Part shown: piece by piece, positions 6,917 to 14,451 of the stretch | How the letters are laid out: each line of letters begins with the position of its first letter | How positions within the stretch are numbered: position 1 is the first letter of the stretch | From: JBDZUZ01 sp040255445 | Lineage (GTDB): Bacteria; Planctomycetota; Phycisphaerae; Phycisphaerales; UBA1924 | DNA: 30,642 nucleotides | Assembly (NCBI GenBank): GCA_040255445.1 | Contig: JBDZUZ010000025.1 | Coordinates: 1 to 30,642 of the forward strand | Reading direction: 5' to 3' | Program-made: the position numbers and the translations under genes | The notes under the pieces: model-generated | The model's input: the letters and a program-made list of their open reading frames with translations, nothing else | The model's database searches: none | Told to the model about the DNA's origin: nothing

Positions 6917-8560
6917 ATGCCGTCGTACCGCCTGACACCGATTTCCGGGGTGATGCGCCCCGTCCTCCTCTCCGACCGCGCGGTCACACTCGGCCGCGGG
7001 CGGGACAACACCATCCCGCTGCTTGATGAGCGGGCCAGCCGCAACCACTGCCAGATCGAGCCCGATGGGGTCGGTGGCTGGCTGCTGCGCGACCTCAACA
7101 GCCGCAACGGCACGAAGGTGAACGAGGTGCGCGTGCTCAACGCGGTGCTGAAGCCCGGCGATGTGATCCGGATCGGGGCGAGCGAGTTCGTGTTCGAGAG
7201 CGATGCGGAAGTCGCGGCGGTCGATTCTTCCGGCGAGACACCGCCGCTCGGGATCGATACGCCGCTGCGCGACTCGCAGCAGGTCGGCTGGATGTTCCGC
7301 CTCGCCGAGACCATCTCGTCGCTCCCTCCCAAGGGGCAACCGCCCGAGCCGGTCAGCCTGATCGATGCGCGGGGCCGCAAGAGCGATGTGCTGACCTCGC
7401 AGGGGTCGGACGGTCCTAACGCGATCCGCATGCTGTTGCAATTGGCTTCGCGGGCGCGGGCGACGGATATCCACTTCGAGCCCAAGGGCGAGAGCATGCT
7501 GATCCGCATGCGCGTCGACGGCGAGATGGTCGAGATCGTGGAGATGCCCCAGCGGGTGCAGGAGGTCGCGTACGGCCTGGTCAAGGCGGTGTGCGCGATG
7601 GGGCAGGCTTCGCGCGATGCGGTGCAGGAAGGGCACTTCTCATCGGTCTTCCCGGATCGGCGCGTCGAGTACCGCGTGAGCTTTACGCCCAGTGTGCACG
7701 CGCAGAAGCTGGTCATCCGCGTGCTCGATGAACGCGGCAGCCCGGAGAACCTGGGCCAGCTGGGCATGCCGCAGTACATGCTCGACCGCATCCGGCAGGT
7801 GTGCTCGCAGGACAGCGGGCTGCTGCTCAGCTGCGGGCCGACCGGCTCGGGCAAGACGACTACGCTCTACAACGCGATCCGCGAGATCGACCGGCGGACG
7901 CACAACGTCGTGACGATCGAGGACCCGGTCGAGTATCAGCTCGACCACGTCACACAGATCCCGATCGATGAGCACAAGGGCAACACCTTCGGCACGCTGC
8001 TCAAGAGCGTGCTGCGGCAGGACCCCGATGTGATCCTGGTCGGCGAGATCCGCGACGACGAGACCGCGCGGACGGCGATGCAGGCCGCGCTGACGGGGCA
8101 CCTGGTCTTCTCGAGCATCCACGCGAAGGAGACGATCTCCGCGGTCTTCCGGCTGCTGGACCTCAAGGTCGAGCCGTATCTGGTGGCCAACGCGCTGAAC
8201 CTGATCCTGTCGCAGCGGCTGGTGCGCGTGCTGTGCGAGACGTGCAAGCGGGAGATGCCGGTGTCGCCGGGGCAGGCGACGCGGCTGGGGCGGTTCCTGG
8301 GCGGGCGGACGACGGTGTTCACCGCGACCGGCTGTGCCCGGTGCCTGCGGACCGGCTACCGCGGTCGGCGGGCGATCTTCGAGCTGCTGGACTTCAACGA
8401 TGAGCTGCGCGACATCGTGCTGCGGAGCCCCTCGATCACCGCTATGAAGAAAGTGATCGAGCAGGGCCTGTTCACGACGCTCCAGCAGTCGGGCTGGAAG
8501 CTGGTGGCGGAGGGGACGACGACCCTGGACGAGGTGGACCGGGTGGCGGGGGTGGGGTGA
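6917..8560 (+). CDS. FHA domain fused to GspE/PilB-type secretion ATPase
   Basis: This 547-residue protein joins two modules. Residues about 1-100 form an FHA phosphothreonine-binding domain: LGRGRDNTIPL, the SRNH motif at about 41-44 and NSRNG at about 61-65 are the conserved ligand-contact positions. Residues about 160-547 are a GspE/PulE/PilB ATPase, with Walker A GPTGSGKT (307-314), an Asp box around TIEDPVEYQ, Walker B ILVGEIRDDETA (373-384), the His box TGHLVFSSIHAKE and a zinc-binding C-x2-C pair (about 440/443 and 473/476). The usual GspE N-terminal domain is absent, replaced by FHA. Such ATPases power type II secretion or type IV pilus extension at the inner membrane. FHA would tie recruitment to Ser/Thr phosphorylation (inference). 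No other pilus or secretion gene is in the window. Confidence 0.93.
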   Translation: MPSYRLTPISGVMRPVLLSDRAVTLGRGRDNTIPLLDERASRNHCQIEPDGVGGWLLRDLNSRNGTKVNEVRVLNAVLKPGDVIRIGASEFVFESDAEVAAVDSSGETPPLGIDTPLRDSQQVGWMFRLAETISSLPPKGQPPEPVSLIDARGRKSDVLTSQGSDGPNAIRMLLQLASRARATDIHFEPKGESMLIRMRVDGEMVEIVEMPQRVQEVAYGLVKAVCAMGQASRDAVQEGHFSSVFPDRRVEYRVSFTPSVHAQKLVIRVLDERGSPENLGQLGMPQYMLDRIRQVCSQDSGLLLSCGPTGSGKTTTLYNAIREIDRRTHNVVTIEDPVEYQLDHVTQIPIDEHKGNTFGTLLKSVLRQDPDVILVGEIRDDETARTAMQAALTGHLVFSSIHAKETISAVFRLLDLKVEPYLVANALNLILSQRLVRVLCETCKREMPVSPGQATRLGRFLGGRTTVFTATGCARCLRTGYRGRRAIFELLDFNDELRDIVLRSPSITAMKKVIEQGLFTTLQQSGWKLVAEGTTTLDEVDRVAGVG

Positions 8561-8565
8561 GCTGT

Positions 8566-8618
8566 TTGGAATCAACGCTCAAATGAGCGCATAGAGTCAA
8601 TTTGACGGTTGATTCCAA
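8566..8618. promoter_or_regulatory. Nested inverted repeats upstream of abiEi (candidate operator or terminator)
   Basis: TTGGAATCAAC (8566-8576) and GTTGATTCCAA (8608-8618) are perfect 11-base inverted repeats. Between them lie two more palindromes: CGCTC-AAAT-GAGCG (8576-8589) and GTCAA-T-TTGAC (8596-8606). AbiEi antitoxins of known AbiE systems bind inverted repeats upstream of their own genes, so an autoregulatory operator is the likely role. The structure begins 5 bases after the FHA-GspE stop and could also stop that transcript. Confidence 0.65.
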
Positions 8619-8661
8619 GCATCCGGGCGGTGTTGCCGTGGTTGTCGTTTGGAATTGGCGA

Positions 8662-8667
8662 TAGAAT
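8662..8667 (+). promoter_or_regulatory. -10-like box TAGAAT for abiEi locus 1
   Basis: TAGAAT (five of six to TATAAT) ends 6 nt before the ATG at 8674, so transcription would begin at about the start codon. It lies inside the second copy of the direct repeat. A TTGTCG at 8642-8647 is too close (14 bases) to be an ideal -35. Confidence 0.5.
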
Positions 8668-8673
8668 GAGCGC

Positions 8674-9432
8674 ATGGAGCCAGTTCCGCGGTACAGCCTA
8701 ATCAAGCGCCTGCAGCGGGAGCTGCCGCGGGGCTGCCCCGTTGATTTATCGGACCTTGCGAAGCTGGGCGTCTCCCCCGAGACCGCCGCGAGGCAGGCCC
8801 GCGATGGGTGGCTCGACCGCGTGGGGCACGGCGTGTACATGCTGCCGGGGGATGTGCCGACGGCACACGCCAGCGTGCGGTTGTTGCAGCGGTACGTTGC
8901 GGGGCTTCATGTAGGCGGGCGGAGTGCGCTCGCACTGCATGGCGTGTATCACAACATCCGCTTCCGTGATACGACGGTTCTATGGGGTGACGTGCGGTTC
9001 ACGCTGCCGGAGTGGTTTCGCGGGCGGTTCTCTGCGCGGTATGTACATGCCCCGCTCTTCGACTGGCCCGACGATGGGCTGGCTCGCGACACGCTGCACA
9101 CTCCGCCGGGGCAGCTCGCCGGATTGGCTGTCGCTGTCCCCGAGCGAGCGGTACTCGAGATGCTGTACGAGGCGGGCACGAAGGAGAGCCTCGAGGAGTC
9201 GCGATTGGTGTTGGAGGGCATGCTCGGACCTCGCCTCTCCGTGCTGGGCCCGTTGCTGGAGTGCTGCACGAGTGTCAAGGCCGTACGTCTGTTTCTTACG
9301 TGGTCGCGCGAGAGCGGGCTGCTCGATGTGGATGCGTTGCTCGAGAGATACCGGCCCCGGGTCGGGAGCAAGAGCCGATGGGTGGGACGGATGAAGGACG
9401 GCACGCACCTCACGCTGAGGCCACATGGATAA
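8674..9432 (+). CDS. AbiEi-family type IV antitoxin (locus 1)
   Basis: The 252-residue protein has an N-terminal winged-helix region (LSDLAKLGVSPETAARQARDGWLDRVGHGVYML), the hallmark of AbiEi antitoxins and related repressors. It is followed by the AbiEi C-terminal region with HVGGRSALALHGV and VAVPERAVLEMLYE. In AbiE systems the antitoxin represses its own operon and counteracts the nucleotidyltransferase toxin AbiEii without binding it (type IV). The toxin start codon (9425) overlaps the end of this gene by 8 bases, the usual coupled arrangement, but here the toxin frame is broken. The frame of this gene is intact. The upstream repeats at 8564-8684 are likely its operator. The start is supported by a TAGAAT box 6 nt upstream. 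Confidence 0.85.
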   Translation: MEPVPRYSLIKRLQRELPRGCPVDLSDLAKLGVSPETAARQARDGWLDRVGHGVYMLPGDVPTAHASVRLLQRYVAGLHVGGRSALALHGVYHNIRFRDTTVLWGDVRFTLPEWFRGRFSARYVHAPLFDWPDDGLARDTLHTPPGQLAGLAVAVPERAVLEMLYEAGTKESLEESRLVLEGMLGPRLSVLGPLLECCTSVKAVRLFLTWSRESGLLDVDALLERYRPRVGSKSRWVGRMKDGTHLTLRPHG

Positions 9433-9778
9433 CGAATCGCTCGAGTCCGCGAGGCTTGTGGTTGCCGCCATGCCGGAGGTCTTCCGGGATGAAGTCTTCG
9501 CCATGAAGGGCGGTACCGCGATCAATCGATTCCGGGCGCGAATCGGTGGAGCGAACTACCGCCTTTGCTTCCTGATAAGTCCTATGGGACCCATAGGCCC
9601 TATAGGACCTATAGGGTTTGGCCATCAGATCAACCGCAGATCCCGCCACGCCGGGAAGGTCTCGCGCCACGACCGCACCGCCGCGGGATCGACCTCGACG
9701 CTGAGAACGTCTTCCGCGGCGCCGAGCTCGCCGAGCACATCGCCCTTGGGGCCCACCGCGATCGAGCCGCCGGCGTAG
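9425..9778 (+). pseudogene. Truncated AbiEii-family toxin (locus 1)
   Basis: The ATG overlaps the antitoxin stop. The first 35 or so residues (MDNESLESARLVVAAMPEVF, then RDEVFAMKGGTAINRF) match the start of AbiEii nucleotidyltransferases, where GGTA(I/L)NxF comes just before the catalytic region. Here the sequence then turns to RARIGGANYRLCFLISPMGPIGPIGPIG, encoded by palindromic repeats, and runs on antisense to the next gene until a stop at 9776-9778. The downstream D-x-D nucleotidyltransferase motif is absent from this frame. I therefore read it as the 5' stub of a toxin gene whose remainder was replaced or deleted near 9535-9580. A 117-residue protein could still be made, but it should have no transferase activity. 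Confidence 0.75.
9581..9616. repeat. Two abutting perfect palindromes built from a CCTATAGG-like unit
   Basis: CCTATGGG-A-CCCATAGG (9581-9597) is followed directly by CCCTATAGG-A-CCTATAGGG (9598-9616). Both arms are perfect with a single central A. They lie between the toxin stub and the converging amidase gene, at the point where toxin homology ends. They could act as a two-way terminator or be a dispersed short palindromic repeat. Confidence 0.8.
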
Positions 9779-10461
9779 GACAGGAACGGGTCCTTGCCTG
9801 TGCGGTTGCTCGCGAGCACGAACGCCTGATTCTCGATCGCCCGCGCGATGAGGAGCGAGCGCCAGTGGTGCTGGCGGGTGTCGGGCCAGTTGGCGCCGAT
9901 CGCGAACACCTCGGCGCCTTGCTTCAAGCCCACGCGGAAGAGCTCGGGGAAGCGAAGGTCGTAACAAATGACCGGGCAGACAACGAGTGATGCCGCCGTG
10001 GCATTTGGAGCAGCGTCGGGCTCCGCCCACCGCCAGGTCTCGACCGTCTCGCCGCCCAGAATCTTTTCGGGCTCTTTCCCAAACGAGAAGGGGTGGATCT
10101 TGCGGTACTCGCACAGCACCCGCTCGCCGGGGGCGACCACCGACATCACGTTGAAGGCCTTCGGGCACGGCTCGCCGGCGGGCTTGCGGGCAGCGCAGGT
10201 CGAGACCGTCCGGCCGCCCTGCACGAGGCAGCCGAAGTCGTCGGCGAGCTCGCTCATGAAGGCCAGGGTCAGATTTTTTGCATCGGCCGTGGTTTCCGTG
10301 TGGAGGGAAAAGCCCGTGTCGAACATCTCTGGGAGGAGGACGAGCGAGCCGCGGCCCGGGCCGCGGCCGGAATCGAGCCCGTCGAGGAGGCGTCGGACCC
10401 GCACGAAGTTGGCTTCGGGGTCTTCCCAGGCGATGTCGGACTGGACGATGTGGGCCCGCAT
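9625..10461 (-). CDS. Nitrilase-superfamily C-N hydrolase (omega-amidase/Nit2-like)
   Basis: The 278-residue enzyme carries the three catalytic residues of the carbon-nitrogen hydrolase family: Glu in LLPEMFDTGF, Lys in YRKIHPFSFGKE and Cys in VICYDLRFPELFR. The motif set and length are closest to omega-amidases (YafV/Nit2 type), which hydrolyse alpha-ketoglutaramate or alpha-ketosuccinamate during glutamine or methionine salvage. The substrate is inferred and deaminated glutathione or another amide is possible. It is a cytoplasmic protein with no signal peptide. The ATG at 10461 is preceded by a -10-like TATCGT with a 6-nt gap. It converges on the AbiE locus and is divergent from maf. Confidence 0.9.
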   Translation of the reverse strand: MRAHIVQSDIAWEDPEANFVRVRRLLDGLDSGRGPGRGSLVLLPEMFDTGFSLHTETTADAKNLTLAFMSELADDFGCLVQGGRTVSTCAARKPAGEPCPKAFNVMSVVAPGERVLCEYRKIHPFSFGKEPEKILGGETVETWRWAEPDAAPNATAASLVVCPVICYDLRFPELFRVGLKQGAEVFAIGANWPDTRQHHWRSLLIARAIENQAFVLASNRTGKDPFLSYAGGSIAVGPKGDVLGELGAAEDVLSVEVDPAAVRSWRETFPAWRDLRLI

Positions 10462-10467
10462 GAACGG

Positions 10468-10473
10468 ACGATA
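10468..10473 (-). promoter_or_regulatory. -10-like box TATCGT for the amidase gene
   Basis: TATCGT on the minus strand ends 6 nt before the ATG at 10461, again at the distance expected for a leaderless transcript. No clear -35 was found. Confidence 0.4.
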
Positions 10474-10609
10474 GCGGGCGTTGAGCGTGGGCAGAGCAGC
10501 GGATCACCGGGTCGGCCCGGGGACGCGGGGGTTCACAAGGAGGGGAACTTTGGTCGCACACCAACACAACGCAAATGCTCCGTTACCACCGCAGGCGCCC
10601 GGCGATCTG

Positions 10610-10615
10610 TACACT
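10610..10615 (+). promoter_or_regulatory. -10-like box TACACT upstream of maf
   Basis: TACACT ends 6 nt before an in-frame GTG at 10622. Either transcription starts at that GTG and the protein has a 20-residue extension, or the mRNA has a 60-nt leader to the ATG at 10682. Confidence 0.4.
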
Positions 10616-10681
10616 CGCGCCGTGGTCGCCAGAGGCAACGACAACCCGAGCGAGCGCTCGACGCTCCGGAGCGGAGGGCGG

Positions 10682-11287
10682 ATGAGCCGCACGCCGCGGA
10701 TCTTCCTGGCGAGCCGGTCGCCGCGTCGGCGGTTGCTGCTGACCGAGCACGGGCTCGAGCACGATGCCGAGCACCCGGGGCTCGAGGATTCGGGCCTGGA
10801 GCCGGGGCGCGTGTCGCCGGAGCAGTGGGTGGCGGCGCTTGCTTATCTCAAGGCCGCGGCCGGGCTGCAGGTGCACCGCGCTGCGCCGGGCCGCTACGGG
10901 CCGCTGCTGCTCGGCGCCGACACCGTGTGCGTGCAGGACGGCCGGCTGATCGGAACGCCCGCGGATGCGAAAGAGGCCGCGGCGATGATCCGCGGCATGC
11001 GTGACGGCACGCATGATGTCGTGACCGGCGTGGCGCTGATCGAGGTCGAGACCGGGCGGCGGCACCTCTTTGTCGACCGGGCCACGGTCCGGGTCGGGCA
11101 CATTCCCGACGATGCGATCGATGCGTACATCGCGGGCGGCGAGTGGCAGGGCAAGGCCGGCGCGTACAACCTGCGCGAGCGGATCGAGGCGGGCTGGCCG
11201 ATCGAGTTCGACGGCGATGCGACCACGATCATGGGTCTGCCGATGGCGGCGCTGGGGCGGGCGCTGGACCGCCTTTACGCGGCCTGA
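10682..11287 (+). CDS. maf: Maf-like nucleoside triphosphate pyrophosphatase
   Basis: From the ATG at 10682 the product is 201 residues and starts with the Maf signature RIFLASRSPRRRLLL. Other family motifs are GADTV, the TRD-like DGTHDVVTGVAL, GGEWQGKAGAYNLR (the KAGAYxIQG region) and TTIMGLPM. Maf proteins hydrolyse non-canonical or modified nucleotides and have been linked to septum inhibition. An in-frame GTG at 10622, just after a TACACT box, would add 20 residues with no family similarity. GGAGGG at 10673-10678 is a close-spaced ribosome-binding site for the ATG, which I prefer. The segment HPGLEDSGLEPGRVSPEQW replaces the usual VDE region with added length. Confidence 0.88.
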   Translation: MSRTPRIFLASRSPRRRLLLTEHGLEHDAEHPGLEDSGLEPGRVSPEQWVAALAYLKAAAGLQVHRAAPGRYGPLLLGADTVCVQDGRLIGTPADAKEAAAMIRGMRDGTHDVVTGVALIEVETGRRHLFVDRATVRVGHIPDDAIDAYIAGGEWQGKAGAYNLRERIEAGWPIEFDGDATTIMGLPMAALGRALDRLYAA

Positions 11288-11365
11288 CCGTGTGGTATCG
11301 GGCGGCGTCGGGTCGTGCGAGCCGATTCGGCAACCCGACCCTGCCAGCGCCCCTACAAATACCCG

Positions 11366-11800
11366 GTGACTCATCTGCTCGCTGTCGATCTCTCTGGACC
11401 GGTGCTGCCCGCGTGGGCGGTCTTTCCTGTTGCGTTTCTCGCGATGTTCGTGCTGGCGTGCCACATCCTGGCGCTGTGGAATGCCGACATGCCATCGAGC
11501 CGTCGGCGGATCCGCATGTTCAGCAGCATGCTCATGCTGCTCGCCACACCGCTGATCGCGTGGGCGACCGCGATCCTCGTTCCCGAGACGCAGGCGCGGG
11601 CCTGGGTGCTCGCGTGGACGGCGATCACGGGTCTGCTGTGTATCGTGCTCCTGATCGCGCTGATCGACATGGTGAACAACTACCGCATCGCGGCGCGGGA
11701 CCGTGCCGAAGCGCGGCGGCAGCTCCGCGAGTCGCAGCGGCGTCTGCTCGAGGATCGCCTGGGCGGCCGCCAGAAGGCGGCGCCGGAGTCGGGTCGGTAG
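11366..11800 (+). CDS. Hypothetical membrane protein with three TM segments
   Basis: The frame ends at TAG 11798-11800, directly abutting lpxK. I take the GTG at 11366 as start, because the upstream in-frame codons (from 11315) read like non-coding sequence and the box TACAAA lies 6 nt before this GTG. The protein (144 residues) has three hydrophobic stretches: about residues 10-38 (AWAVFPVAFLAMFVLACHILAL), 52-74 (SSMLMLLATPLIAWATAILV) and 80-106 (LAWTAITGLLCIVLLIALIDM). A charged, Arg-rich, probably coiled tail follows (ARDRAEARRQLRESQRRLLEDRL). I do not recognise a family. Its position before lpxK suggests an envelope role, but that is only inference. Confidence 0.65.
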   Translation: MTHLLAVDLSGPVLPAWAVFPVAFLAMFVLACHILALWNADMPSSRRRIRMFSSMLMLLATPLIAWATAILVPETQARAWVLAWTAITGLLCIVLLIALIDMVNNYRIAARDRAEARRQLRESQRRLLEDRLGGRQKAAPESGR

Positions 11801-12904
11801 ATGCACAACACAGGTATGTCGCAGGGTGGACGCGGCGGCGGTGGCCGGAACGAACCCCGGCCCGGGCCTGTCCCCGCGCCGTTCGGACGGCTGCTCCAGC
11901 TTCCGTATCGACTGGGCCTGTGGTCCCGGAGCCGTAGCTTCGACCGCGGGAAGGGCGTGGTGAGGATCAACCGGCCGGTGATCAGCGTTGGCAACCTCTC
12001 GGTTGGCGGCACCGGCAAGACGCCGATGGTGGCGAAGATCGTGACGGAACTGCGCGCGATGGGCCGCGATCCCGCGATCGCGATGCGTGGCTACGGGGCC
12101 ACGAAGGAGAATGGGTCGGACGAGGCCGCCGTATACACGCGTCAATTCGAGGACCTGCCGATCGTGGCGCAGCCAAACCGCCTGGCGGGGTTGCTCCAGA
12201 TGTTCGGCACCGATCGCGGCGAGCGTGTCAGCGCGGTGGTGCTCGATGATGGTTTCCAACATCGCCGGATCGCGCGGGACCTCGACATCGTATTGATCGA
12301 CGCCACCCGGTCACCATTCGAGGATGAACTGCTGCCGGCGGGGTGGTTGCGGGAGCCGGTTGCCGCCTTGCGCCGGGCCGGGCTGATCGGGATCACGCAC
12401 GCCGAGTCGGTGGATCAGATCGCGGTCCGGGATCTGGAGCGGCGGTTCGCGGAGGCGGCGCCGCATGCACCTGTGATCATCTGCCGGCATACCTGGACGG
12501 GGCTGCTGGGTGCGGATGGCCCGCCGCAACCCAGTTCGGCGCTCCGAGGCAGACGGGTCGTGGCGTCGTGCGGCATCGGGAATCCCGATGCGTTCATCCG
12601 CATGCTGCGGGAGGCGATCGGGGGCGAGCCCGTCGGGGTCCAGATCCTGCAGGACCACGATGCCTACCGCCCCGACACCGTCGAGCGGCTGGTCCGGCTG
12701 GCGAAGGAGGCCCGCGCCGACCTGATCATCGTGACCGAAAAGGACTGGGCGAAGCTGGCCGCGGTGCCGCCGGAGACCTGGCCCTGCCCTGTCGTGCGTC
12801 CGGTGCTGGAGATGCGGATCGACCGGGGCGAGGATGTGCTTCGGAAGCGGCTGGAGGCCGCGCTCGCCGCGGGCGATGCCGACGGCCATAGCCTTCCGGC
12901 GTGA
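11801..12904 (+). CDS. lpxK: Tetraacyldisaccharide 4'-kinase
   Basis: LpxK phosphorylates the 4' position of the lipid A precursor at the inner membrane. The 367-residue protein has the N-terminal membrane-contact region (FGRLLQLPYRLGLWSRSRSFDRG), the Walker A SVGGTGKTP (about 67-75), RGYG, and the family signature VVLDDGFQHRRIARDLDIVLID. The later IVTEKDWAKL matches the conserved C-terminal TEKD motif. The ATG at 11801 immediately follows the previous stop; a second ATG five codons on is possible. The stop overlaps the hldE start (GTGA at 12901-12904), so the two are translationally coupled. Together they show an LPS-type outer membrane. Confidence 0.95.
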   Translation: MHNTGMSQGGRGGGGRNEPRPGPVPAPFGRLLQLPYRLGLWSRSRSFDRGKGVVRINRPVISVGNLSVGGTGKTPMVAKIVTELRAMGRDPAIAMRGYGATKENGSDEAAVYTRQFEDLPIVAQPNRLAGLLQMFGTDRGERVSAVVLDDGFQHRRIARDLDIVLIDATRSPFEDELLPAGWLREPVAALRRAGLIGITHAESVDQIAVRDLERRFAEAAPHAPVIICRHTWTGLLGADGPPQPSSALRGRRVVASCGIGNPDAFIRMLREAIGGEPVGVQILQDHDAYRPDTVERLVRLAKEARADLIIVTEKDWAKLAAVPPETWPCPVVRPVLEMRIDRGEDVLRKRLEAALAAGDADGHSLPA

Positions 12905-14427
12905 CGACGACCCCAATATCCGGTTCTGAGACTGCTGGCGATCCGCTGCTCGATCAGCTCGCCGACTGGAAGCCCTTCACGGCTCTGGTGATCGGCGACT
13001 TCATGCTGGACCAGCTTGTCTATGGAGATGCCGAGCGGCTGAGTTCCGATGCGCCGGTTCCGATCCTGCTGGTGCGGAAGACCGAGGCGACGCCGGGGGG
13101 CTCGGCGAATGTGTGCATGGACCTGGCCGCGCTCGGCGGGCGGGTGCTGGCCTTCGGCGTGACCGGGAGGGACGCCGCGGCGGAGCAGCTCAAGCAGGCA
13201 CTGTCGTCGCGGGGCGTCGAAGTGGGGGGGCTGGTCGCGGATGGGACGCGGCCGACGACCGTCAAGCAGAACATGATCGGCCTGGCGCAGGCGCGACACC
13301 CGCAGAAGATGTTCCGCGTGGATTACGAATCGCGCGAGCCGCTGTCGCGCGAGGTCGAGGATCATCTGCTCGCGGCGGTGAGTGCAGCGCTCTCCGAATG
13401 CGATGTGGTGTGCATCGAGGACTACGCCAAGGGCGTGTGCAGCCCGCGCGTGTGCCAGGCGGTGATCGCCGCGGCGAAGGCGGCGGGTAAGCCGGTGTTT
13501 GTGGATCCGGCGCGGGGCGTGTCGGATCTGCGGTACAAGGGGGCGACGGTCATCACACCGAACCGCACCGAGGCCGAAGTCGCGACCGGGCTTTCGGCAC
13601 ACGGTGACGGCTCGGCCGAGCACAACGCCGAGCTTGCGCGGGTGCTCCGGGACCGGCTCGATCTGGATGCGTGCGTGCTCACGCTCGATCGGCACGGCGC
13701 TCTGCTGCTGGAGCGGAACGGCAAGCCAGTCACGGTGCCGACGCTGGCGCGGCAGGTGTACGACGTGACCGGCGCGGGCGATATGTTCCTGGCCGGGCTC
13801 GCGGCCGCGCGTGCCAACGGCATCGACTGGGCCGGCGCGGTGCGTTTCGCGAACGCCGCGGCGGGGCTCGAGGTCGAGGTCTTCGGTGTGCAACCGATCC
13901 CGTTCGAGCGCGTGCACCACAGCCTCGCGGTGCAGTCCGCCGCGCACGGCAAGACGCGGACGATGCAGCAGGCGAAGATCGAGGCCGCGGCGATCCGGCA
14001 GCAGGGCGGCAAGGTGGTCTTCACCAACGGCTGCTTCGATGTGCTGCACAGCGGGCACATCGCGCTGCTCGAGCAGGCCGCAGCGCAGGGCGATTTCCTG
14101 ATAGTCGGGCTCAACGACGACGACTCTGTCCGGCGGCTCAAGGGGCCGACGCGGCCGGTCAATACGCAGGACGACCGAGCCCGCGTCCTGGGCGCGCTGC
14201 AGACGGTCGGGGCTGTGGTGCTGTTCGCGGAAGACACGCCGATGAAGCTGATCGAGGCGGTCAAGCCCGATGTGCTCGTCAAGGGTGCGGACTACACCAA
14301 GGACAAGGTAGTGGGCGCTGAGTTCGTCGAGTCGTACGGCGGGCGTATCGCGCTCATCGAACTCGTCGCGGGGCGGAGCACGACGGGCACGATCAAGCGG
14401 ATGCAGGGCGAGCCGGCGAAGGCGTGA
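12901..14427 (+). CDS. hldE: Bifunctional heptose-7-phosphate kinase / heptose-1-phosphate adenylyltransferase
   Basis: HldE makes ADP-heptose for the LPS inner core. Residues about 20-340 are a PfkB/ribokinase-type kinase: TPGGSANVCMDLAALG near the N-terminus and the anion-hole motif DVTGAGDMFLAGLA. Residues about 365-508 are the nucleotidyltransferase: VFTNGCFDVLHSGHIALLEQA with the HxGH nucleotide-binding motif, then VKGADYTKDKVVGAE and GRSTTGTIKR. The length (508) and order match HldE (RfaE) of other bacteria. The GTG start at 12901 overlaps the lpxK stop. ADP-heptose also feeds other glycosylation, but with lpxK next to it an LPS role is most likely. Confidence 0.96.
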   Translation: MTTTPISGSETAGDPLLDQLADWKPFTALVIGDFMLDQLVYGDAERLSSDAPVPILLVRKTEATPGGSANVCMDLAALGGRVLAFGVTGRDAAAEQLKQALSSRGVEVGGLVADGTRPTTVKQNMIGLAQARHPQKMFRVDYESREPLSREVEDHLLAAVSAALSECDVVCIEDYAKGVCSPRVCQAVIAAAKAAGKPVFVDPARGVSDLRYKGATVITPNRTEAEVATGLSAHGDGSAEHNAELARVLRDRLDLDACVLTLDRHGALLLERNGKPVTVPTLARQVYDVTGAGDMFLAGLAAARANGIDWAGAVRFANAAAGLEVEVFGVQPIPFERVHHSLAVQSAAHGKTRTMQQAKIEAAAIRQQGGKVVFTNGCFDVLHSGHIALLEQAAAQGDFLIVGLNDDDSVRRLKGPTRPVNTQDDRARVLGALQTVGAVVLFAEDTPMKLIEAVKPDVLVKGADYTKDKVVGAEFVESYGGRIALIELVAGRSTTGTIKRMQGEPAKA

Positions 14428-14451
14428 TCCGGCACGCAACCGCCGCGGCTG

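Larger units (their letters stand above)
8564..8684 (+). repeat. Imperfect 38-bp direct repeat, 83 bp apart, second copy over the abiEi start
   Basis: Bases 8564-8601 and 8647-8684 match at 29 of 38 positions. The best-kept blocks are GTTTGGAAT and AATGAGCGCAT, both with exactly the same 83-base offset. The second copy contains the -10-like TAGAAT and the ATG of the antitoxin gene; the first lacks the TAGAAT. This looks like a duplicated promoter/operator for the antitoxin. Confidence 0.7.

Noticed and set aside
8566..8618. Possible terminal inverted repeats of an insertion element
   Set aside because: The arms enclose only 31 bases, no transposase is present and no target-site duplication was seen. 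An operator or hairpin is the simpler reading.
9581..9616. A collagen-like peptide (PMGPIGPIGPIG) as a functional domain
   Set aside because: It comes from reading palindromic repeats in the frame of a truncated toxin, and continues only as antisense of the amidase gene.
11307..11339. Branched hairpin after maf (GTCGGGT/ACCCGAC enclosing GCCG/CGGC) as a terminator
   Set aside because: There is no U-tract, the stem is only 7 bases with a 19-base loop, and the same-strand gene starts soon after.
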